A stretch of DNA of 64,000 nucleotides from Duganella flavida. GTDB taxonomy: Bacteria; Pseudomonadota; Gammaproteobacteria; Burkholderiales; Burkholderiaceae_D. The DNA lies in NCBI RefSeq assembly GCF_009857445.1, contig NZ_WWCN01000008.1, forward strand, positions 1-64,000. Reading direction: 5' to 3'. Made by a program: the position numbers and the translations under genes. This document shows positions 59,296 to 64,000 of the stretch, in pieces. A model generated the notes under the pieces. It saw only the letters and a program-made list of their open reading frames with translations, had not been told where the DNA came from and did no database searches. The first letter of the stretch is position 1, and the number at the start of each line of letters is the position of its first letter.

Positions 59296-60420
59296 ATGAA
59301 CCAGCCCGCCGAGGACATTGCATCGCGCATTCCCTTGCATGTCAACGCGCGCGGTCTGGCGCTGGGCGTGCTGGCCACTGTGGCGTTCCTGTATGCGCTG
59401 CAGTGGTCGCGCGACTTTCTGGTGCCGGTGGTGCTGGGCATCCTTATCACCTATATGCTGAGCCCGCTCGTATGCTGGCTCGAGCGCATGCGCATTCCGC
59501 GCATGGTCGGCGCCACGCTGGTGACGGCCGCCATTCTCGGCGGCTCGGTGCTGGTGGTCGATAAAGTACAGGGCGAATTCCAATCTATTGTTGATGAACT
59601 GCCCAACGCAGGGCACAAATTGTCGCGCCTGCTGTCCGAGCGTTTGCACAGCGGCGGTCCCAGCGCCTTGCAGCGCATTCAGGACGTCGCGACGGAACTC
59701 CAGCAGGCGACGGCCGGTGCGCAAGAGAAGCGTGCGGCACGGCGCGCTGCGCCAGCGCCGGCGCCGGACGGCATCCCGGTCATGAACTGGATCTGGGCCG
59801 GCTCCATGAGTGTGATGGGCTTCCTCAGCCAGGCCACCATGGTGATCTTCCTGGTGTTCTTCTTGCTGCTGTCGGGCGACACTTTCAAGCGCAAGCTGGT
59901 CAAGCTGACCGGGCCGTCGCTGACCAATAAGCGCATCACGGTGCACATCCTCGAAGACATCAATAGCTCGATCCAGAAATACATGCTGATGCTGCTGGTC
60001 ACCAACGCCGCATTGGCGCTGCTGATGTGGGCGGCCTTGCGCTGTATCGGGCTGGAGAACGCCGGCGCCTGGGCCATCGTGGCCGGCCTGCTGCATCTGA
60101 TGCCATACTTCGGTCCCTTGCTGATCATGCTGGCAACCGGCACCGTGGCCTTCCTCCAATTCGAATCGCTGCAAATGAGCTTGCTGGTGATGGGCGCTTC
60201 GCTGGCCATCGCCACTCTGATCGGCACCGTCGTCACTACCTGGATGACCGGCCGCTTCGCCCGCATGAACGCGGCGGCGGTGTTTGTCAGCCTGTTGTTC
60301 TGGGGCTGGCTATGGGGCGTGTGGGGACTGCTGCTGGGCGTGCCGCTGATCGTGATCGTGAAGGTGGTGGCCGAGCGGGTGGAAGGGATGGAAGTGGTGG
60401 CTGAGCTACTTGGCGAGTGA
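59296..60420 (+). CDS. AI-2E family transporter (permease), second copy
   Basis: 374 residues. AI-2E/PerM layout: paired N-terminal helices ('ALGVLATVAFLYALQWSRDFLVPVVLGILITYMLSPLV'), a large periplasmic loop, then 'LMLLVTNAALALLMWAALRCIGLENAGAWAIVAGLLHLMPYFGPLLIMLATG' and 'VFVSLLFWGWLWGVWGLLLGVPLIVIVKVV'. Transported substrate unknown. Its last 15 bases overlap the convergent BrkB-family gene. Confidence 0.9.
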   Translation: MNQPAEDIASRIPLHVNARGLALGVLATVAFLYALQWSRDFLVPVVLGILITYMLSPLVCWLERMRIPRMVGATLVTAAILGGSVLVVDKVQGEFQSIVDELPNAGHKLSRLLSERLHSGGPSALQRIQDVATELQQATAGAQEKRAARRAAPAPAPDGIPVMNWIWAGSMSVMGFLSQATMVIFLVFFLLLSGDTFKRKLVKLTGPSLTNKRITVHILEDINSSIQKYMLMLLVTNAALALLMWAALRCIGLENAGAWAIVAGLLHLMPYFGPLLIMLATGTVAFLQFESLQMSLLVMGASLAIATLIGTVVTTWMTGRFARMNAAAVFVSLLFWGWLWGVWGLLLGVPLIVIVKVVAERVEGMEVVAELLGE

Positions 60421-61239
60421 GCCGCGCTGCAACGCATATTGGCGCGCAAATTCGGCGCCGAGGAAGAAGATCTGCGCCGAGTAGTACACCCACAGCAGCA
60501 AGGCAATCAGCGAGCCAGCCGCGCCGTAACTACCCGCTACACCGCTGTTGCCGATGTAAGCACCAATCGCATATTTCCCCAGCGTGAACAAGGCCGCCGT
60601 ACCGAGCGCGCCGATGCTGACGTCATGCCACGACAGCTGCACGCGCGGCAGCATCTTGAAAATCACCCCGAACAAGGCAGCAATCACGATGAAGCCGATC
60701 AGCGCGTTCAACACCGTTAGCGCCATGCCGGCGTCGCGCCACACACTGCTCCAGTAGTTTTCCAGCAGCGTCAGCGCTGCGCTCACCACCAGCGACACCA
60801 TCAGCAGGAAAGCCAGCACTAGCACCATGCCGAAGGACAGCAGGCGTGTGCGCACCACGTCCCACAAGTTGCCGTGGGTGAGGGGCGGAACTTGCCAGAT
60901 GGCGTCGAGGCTGGCCTTAAGTTCGGCAAACACCGTCGTCGCGCCAAAGAGCAAAAGGCCGCTCGCAACCAGCGTTGCGAGACGGCCTTCTTCTTTGTTG
61001 CGGGCGCCGGCCAGCACCAGCTGGATGGCTTCCGCACCCTGCGCGCCGACCAGGCCGCGCAGCTGCGCAAACAACTCGCCTTGCGCCGCTTGCGGTCCGT
61101 AGAACCAGCCGGCGATCGCCAGCACCAGTACTAAAATCGGCGCCAGCGAAAACAGGGTGTAGAACGCCAGCGCCGCACCCATGCTGCCGCCACGGTGCTC
61201 GAACCATTCAGAGACCGTGCATTTCAGCAGCGACAGCAT
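60406..61239 (-). CDS. YihY/BrkB (UPF0761) family membrane protein
   Basis: 277 residues with six TM helices: 'GGSMGAALAFYTLFSLAPILVLVLAIAGWFYG', 'LLLFGATTVFAELKASLDAIWQVPP', 'GMVLVLAFLLMVSLVVSAAL', 'SIGALGTAALFTLGKYAIGAYIGNSGVAGSYGAAGSLIALLLWVYYSAQIFFLGAEFAR'. Often mislabelled ribonuclease BN; the sequence is a membrane protein of unknown transport or lipid role. It follows the OmpA-family gene by 15 bases on the same strand. Confidence 0.92.
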   Translation of the reverse strand: MLSLLKCTVSEWFEHRGGSMGAALAFYTLFSLAPILVLVLAIAGWFYGPQAAQGELFAQLRGLVGAQGAEAIQLVLAGARNKEEGRLATLVASGLLLFGATTVFAELKASLDAIWQVPPLTHGNLWDVVRTRLLSFGMVLVLAFLLMVSLVVSAALTLLENYWSSVWRDAGMALTVLNALIGFIVIAALFGVIFKMLPRVQLSWHDVSIGALGTAALFTLGKYAIGAYIGNSGVAGSYGAAGSLIALLLWVYYSAQIFFLGAEFARQYALQRGSLAK

Positions 61240-61254
61240 GGCTGGCCCTGCGCG

Positions 61255-62298
61255 TTACTGCACGCGGCGCTCGATGGTGATCTGTTCCACCTCGACGCGG
61301 CGGTTCGGTTCGAGGCAGGTGATCAGGTCGGCGCGTTTCTTGTTGTTGCACTGGACCACAGGATTAGCTTCGCCTTTGCCTTCGGCTTTCAGGCGGCTGT
61401 CGGCCACGCCTTTGCTGACCAGGTAAGCCTTGACCGCATTGGCGCGGCGTTCAGACAGTTTCTGGTTGTACTTGTCGCTGCCCAGACGGTCGGTGTAGCC
61501 GGTGATGACCACATTGTCGATGCCGGTATTGGCGTTGAGTGCAGCGGCGATTTCGTCCAGCTTCGGCGTATCGGCGGCCAGTTTGTCGCTGTCAAACGCG
61601 AACAGTTTGGTGGCCGACATGGTGATTTTCTCGAAGCGCGCCGGTGGTGGCGGAGGAGGTGGCAGCGGTGCTGGCGGTGGTGGCGGCGGCGGCGCTACTT
61701 CAGGCTGCGGTGCTGGCGGCGCTGGTGGCGCAGCGCGCGGCGGCGCGTTGAAGGCGATGTTCAGGCCAACGGTGGCATAGTAGTTATTGCTTTTACTGTT
61801 GGGAAATTCATCGCCACGGATGAAGCCGTGCACATTGCGGATATCGGCCTGCAGCGCAACGCGCTCGCTCAGGTCGGCCTGGAAACCGAGGCCGGCGCTG
61901 ACATACGGCGAATTTTTCTTGCGCTCGACGCCACCCAGCAGGTTGGCCTTGTCGCGCTCGGCGCCCACGCCCAGCAGGATGAAGGGACGGAAGCTTTTGC
62001 GCGAGAACAGGTAGAGACCATCCACGCCCAGCGTGTCCTGCTGGTAGCGCTGGCCGTTTTCACGCGAGCGGCCGTAGGTGTAGCCGCCTTGCACGTCCCA
62101 GTTTTCATTCACGGCCTTGCCGAACTTGAGGCCGGCGCCGTAGCCGCGCTTGTCCACGCCAAAGTCAGAGTCCGGCTTGACGCCATTGACGCTGGGCTGG
62201 ATGTACCACGATGGATTGATGACCGCATCCTGCGCGAGGGCGGAAAACGACGCACACAGGGCTGCGGCGGCGAGGGCGATTTTCTTGGATTTATTCAC
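61255..62298 (-). CDS. OmpA-family outer-membrane porin with proline linker
   Basis: 347 residues from a GTG at 62298 (GGGAGTTC upstream). Signal peptide 'KIALAAAALCASFSALAQD'; an eight-strand OmpA-like beta barrel (25-190), a proline/alanine linker (about 190-225), and the C-terminal peptidoglycan-binding domain ('LFAFDSDKLAADTPKLDEIAAALN', 'VVITGYTDRLGSDKYNQKLSERRANAVKAYLVSKGV', 'EPNRRVEVEQI'). Structural link between outer membrane and wall. Leads a unit with the BrkB-family gene. Confidence 0.92.
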   Translation of the reverse strand: MNKSKKIALAAAALCASFSALAQDAVINPSWYIQPSVNGVKPDSDFGVDKRGYGAGLKFGKAVNENWDVQGGYTYGRSRENGQRYQQDTLGVDGLYLFSRKSFRPFILLGVGAERDKANLLGGVERKKNSPYVSAGLGFQADLSERVALQADIRNVHGFIRGDEFPNSKSNNYYATVGLNIAFNAPPRAAPPAPPAPQPEVAPPPPPPPAPLPPPPPPPARFEKITMSATKLFAFDSDKLAADTPKLDEIAAALNANTGIDNVVITGYTDRLGSDKYNQKLSERRANAVKAYLVSKGVADSRLKAEGKGEANPVVQCNNKKRADLITCLEPNRRVEVEQITIERRVQ

Positions 62299-62367
62299 AG
62301 GTGAACTCCCGGTTTGTTATCAAAATATTTCATTGCCAGCAATGTTGTTGCACTGCTGTTGGACCGA

Positions 62368-62409
62368 AGGTAAGGCAACTTGGTGCACGGCTTCCGTTCG
62401 CTACCGCAC
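62368..62409 (-). promoter_or_regulatory. Crp/Fnr-type site of the OmpA-BrkB unit
   Basis: GTTCG-CTAC-CGCAC at 62396-62409 (centre 62402.5). At the expected place the minus strand has TTACCT (62373-62368), a poor -10. The predicted start, 62361, is 63 bases before the GTG. Confidence 0.55.
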
Positions 62410-62500
62410 CTAAGTTTGTGCTGTATCAAATTCATCACATTTCCTGAAACTTATTTGCGCGCACCTTGTCCCACGTTAAGGCTATAGAAGCACCAATAAT

Positions 62501-62542
62501 GTTCGTTGCCGCACAGACTGGGGCGAGGCAAGCGGGCATTCT
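62501..62542 (+). promoter_or_regulatory. Crp/Fnr-type site before the winged-helix gene
   Basis: GTTCG-TTGC-CGCAC at 62501-62514 (centre 62507.5); CATTCT at 62537-62542 in the expected -10 position (three matches). Predicted start 62549, 35 bases before the ATG. Confidence 0.58.
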
Positions 62543-62583
62543 CTTCCTAAACGCGATACCGAATTGTTTAAAGGAGTGTTCCC

Positions 62584-63210
62584 ATGCATGCAGTCAGCAA
62601 ACAACAAACCCTGGTCCAGAACGAGATGAAAGCCTCGACGGAGATGCACTCCACCACGGCGCGCCTGACGCTGATGGAGCGTTCGACGCCAGCCCCCCTG
62701 GACCGCAAGCCGGCCTTGTCGATGGCGTCGATTGAGCGCGTGCGTTCGACCTCGGCCACCCTGCGCCGTATCGAAAATATGCAAAAGCTCATCGCGGAAT
62801 TGACCCAGCACGAGATGCTGGCCGATGAAATTGCGTGGTTCCTCAAGTTTTCGCCCTCCGGCGCCCGCAAATACATCCGCGACCTGCGCGAAGCCGGCGT
62901 GATCGAGCTGTCGCGCTACGTGGAAGGCACGGCGACCTATCTGGGCAAAGCGGTGTACCAGCTGACGCCGGATCCGGAGCGCATCGCGGCCTTCCTCGCC
63001 GCCATCGCCCAGCCGAAGCGCGAAGGTGCGCCACCGCGCAAGGAGCGTCCAGGCCTGCGTGAACAGGCAATGGCAGGCAATGGCCGCCACTTCCACATTC
63101 TGGCGGACGACACGCACTACGCCATCCGCGTCAACCGCGGCCCGGTGATGCGCGATCCGTTGGTAGCGGCCTTGTTCGGCGTGCCGATGTCGCAGCAAAA
63201 AGCTGAATAA
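62584..63210 (+). CDS. Winged-helix-like putative regulator
   Basis: 208 residues; AAAGGAGTG gives a strong ribosome-binding site. Residues ~65-115 ('MQKLIAELTQHEMLADEIAWFLKFSPSGARKYIRDLREAGVIELSRYVEG') look like an HTH or wHTH of the kind that reads 'S-x-S-x-A-R-K-Y-I-R-D-L'. The flanks are low-complexity and the C-terminus has 'NGRHFHILADDTHYAIRVNRGPVMRDPLVAALFG'. Similar small proteins are common in Oxalobacteraceae. DNA binding is inferred; targets unknown. Confidence 0.7.
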   Translation: MHAVSKQQTLVQNEMKASTEMHSTTARLTLMERSTPAPLDRKPALSMASIERVRSTSATLRRIENMQKLIAELTQHEMLADEIAWFLKFSPSGARKYIRDLREAGVIELSRYVEGTATYLGKAVYQLTPDPERIAAFLAAIAQPKREGAPPRKERPGLREQAMAGNGRHFHILADDTHYAIRVNRGPVMRDPLVAALFGVPMSQQKAE

Positions 63211-63228
63211 AACCACGTGCCGCAGGGG

Positions 63229-63258
63229 TATGATGTTTGCATATTGAAATGCAAACAT
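63229..63258. promoter_or_regulatory. Operator-like palindrome before the mtfA-type gene
   Basis: ATGTTTGCAT (63233-63242) and ATGCAAACAT (63249-63258) are perfect 10-base inverted arms separated by 6 bases. TATGAT at 63229-63234 looks like a -10, so a bound repressor would cover the start of transcription. The ATG lies 45 bases downstream. Confidence 0.6.
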
Positions 63259-63303
63259 GCAACCCCAACTATTCCGTCAAGACATTAAACGGACTTGCGG
63301 CAC

Positions 63304-64000
63304 ATGGAAGCTTTGATCTGGATCGGCCTGACGGCGCTAGCGATCGCGCTGCCTTTTTATTTCCCGCGCTGGCGCTTGCGGCGCGTGCTGGCGAGGCCAT
63401 TGCCGCCCGAGGCCGAGGCGGTGCTGCAGCGAAATATCCCTGTCTACAAAAACATGAGCCCGGATCTGCAACAGCAGCTGCGGCGCATGGTGGTGCAGTT
63501 CCTGCATCAGAAAAAATTCATCGGTTGTGAAGGGTTGGACGTGACGGATGAAATGGCCGTCACTATCGCTGGCCAGGCGTGTATGCTGCTGCTGAACCGG
63601 CCCAGCAAGGTCTATCCGGCCTTGCACACCATCATGGTCTACCCCAGCGAATTCGTGGCGCAGCGGGCCGAAGTAGGGCCGGGCGGCGTGATCACGCCGG
63701 GCCACCAGCGCATGCTGGGCGAGTCCTGGGATGACGGCCGCGTAGTGCTGTCGTGGGACAATGTGCGCCGTGGCGCCGCTGACTGGACCGACGGCCACAA
63801 CGTGGTGCTGCACGAGTTTGCGCACCAGCTGGACAGCGAGTCCGGCCGCGCCAACGGTGCGCCTTATCTCGGCCATCCGGATAGTTACCGAGAATGGTCG
63901 GAAGTACTGTCGCGCGACTATCAAAACCTGCGCATGAATGCCATGTACCGCCAGCACACGGTGATGGACCATTACGGCGCCACCAATCCGGCCGAATTCT
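63304..64000 (+). CDS. mtfA: MtfA-type zinc-dependent peptidase (M90), 3' end cut by window
   Basis: 232 residues visible, open to the right edge. N-terminal TM helix ('ALIWIGLTALAIALPFYFPRW'), 'VLQRNIPVYKNMSPDLQQQLRRMVVQFLHQKKFIGCEGLDVTDEM' and the metal-binding 'VVLHEFAHQLDSESG' (HExxH). In E. coli MtfA binds the Mlc repressor and controls ptsG; the family is also a peptidase. The window ends before the C-terminal conserved Glu. Confidence 0.9.
   Translation, partial: MEALIWIGLTALAIALPFYFPRWRLRRVLARPLPPEAEAVLQRNIPVYKNMSPDLQQQLRRMVVQFLHQKKFIGCEGLDVTDEMAVTIAGQACMLLLNRPSKVYPALHTIMVYPSEFVAQRAEVGPGGVITPGHQRMLGESWDDGRVVLSWDNVRRGAADWTDGHNVVLHEFAHQLDSESGRANGAPYLGHPDSYREWSEVLSRDYQNLRMNAMYRQHTVMDHYGATNPAEF

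Noticed and set aside
60406..61239. Ribonuclease BN
   Set aside because: The YihY/BrkB family was once labelled so, but the sequence is a six-helix membrane protein without a nuclease motif.
1..64000. CRISPR array or complete insertion sequence
   Set aside because: No regularly spaced repeats, cas genes or transposase genes were found on either strand.

Overview
The window looks like chromosome from a GC-rich betaproteobacterium of the Burkholderiales, most likely Oxalobacteraceae (Duganella/Massilia/Janthinobacterium-like). This is inferred from the dnaX-ybaB-recR order, a PEP-CTERM protein, a phasin, paoABC, paired AI-2E-family permeases and a dense stress-envelope gene set. No phage, CRISPR array, rRNA or complete insertion sequence was seen. 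Both edges cut genes: dnaX on the left and an mtfA-type peptidase on the right.

Layout. 0-3 kb: 3' end of dnaX, ybaB/ebfC, recR and a CaiB/BaiF CoA-transferase. 3-8 kb (minus): a hybrid histidine kinase overlapping a REC-PAS-GGDEF-EAL regulator. 8-14 kb: glycosyltransferase, TonB-dependent receptor, GlxA-type regulator, and a PEP-CTERM protein behind a sigma-54-type promoter. 14-16.6 kb (minus): a tightly coupled ThiF / nitroreductase-like / left-handed beta-helix transferase operon of unknown product. 16.6-21 kb: cstA-ybdD divergent from a Cache-domain kinase and NarL-type regulator, probably a carboxylate-sensing switch for the transporter. 21-24.6 kb: HDOD protein and PAS-GGDEF-EAL protein. 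24.6-26.4 kb: tRNA-Ser(UGA) and an AT-richer islet flanked by two copies of a structured, tRNA-tail-derived repeat, with one HEPN-like gene inside. 26.6-34 kb: phasin, a TetR-controlled membrane protein, paoABC and an aminotransferase. 34-44 kb: DUF748 protein, EamA exporter, alaC-type aminotransferase, quinone reductase with divergent LysR regulator, AI-2E permease. 44-50 kb: a small gene under tandem LexA boxes, then a lipid-metabolism set (PAP2, diacylglycerol kinase-like, metallophosphoesterase, cardiolipin synthase) and a COG4389 membrane protein. 50-63 kb: a cell-envelope stress region (glycine-zipper, BON, OmpA, ferritin-like, YqjD/YqjE-like, DUF3309 and Lmo0937-type proteins, AsmA, AI-2E, BrkB).

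The strongest new signal is in the last region. Nine palindromes of the form GTNCG-N4-CGNAC lie before its transcription units. Counting from the palindrome centre as -41.5, the -12 to -7 position falls on a recognisable -10 hexamer in most cases, and the start codons follow at sensible distances. One site sits in front of the only Crp/Fnr-family regulator in the window (51601-52320). I infer a self-regulated class II Crp/Fnr-type regulon. Other regulatory signals read directly are two perfect LexA boxes, a matching pair of TetR operators, a GG-N10-GC promoter and several unassigned palindromes.
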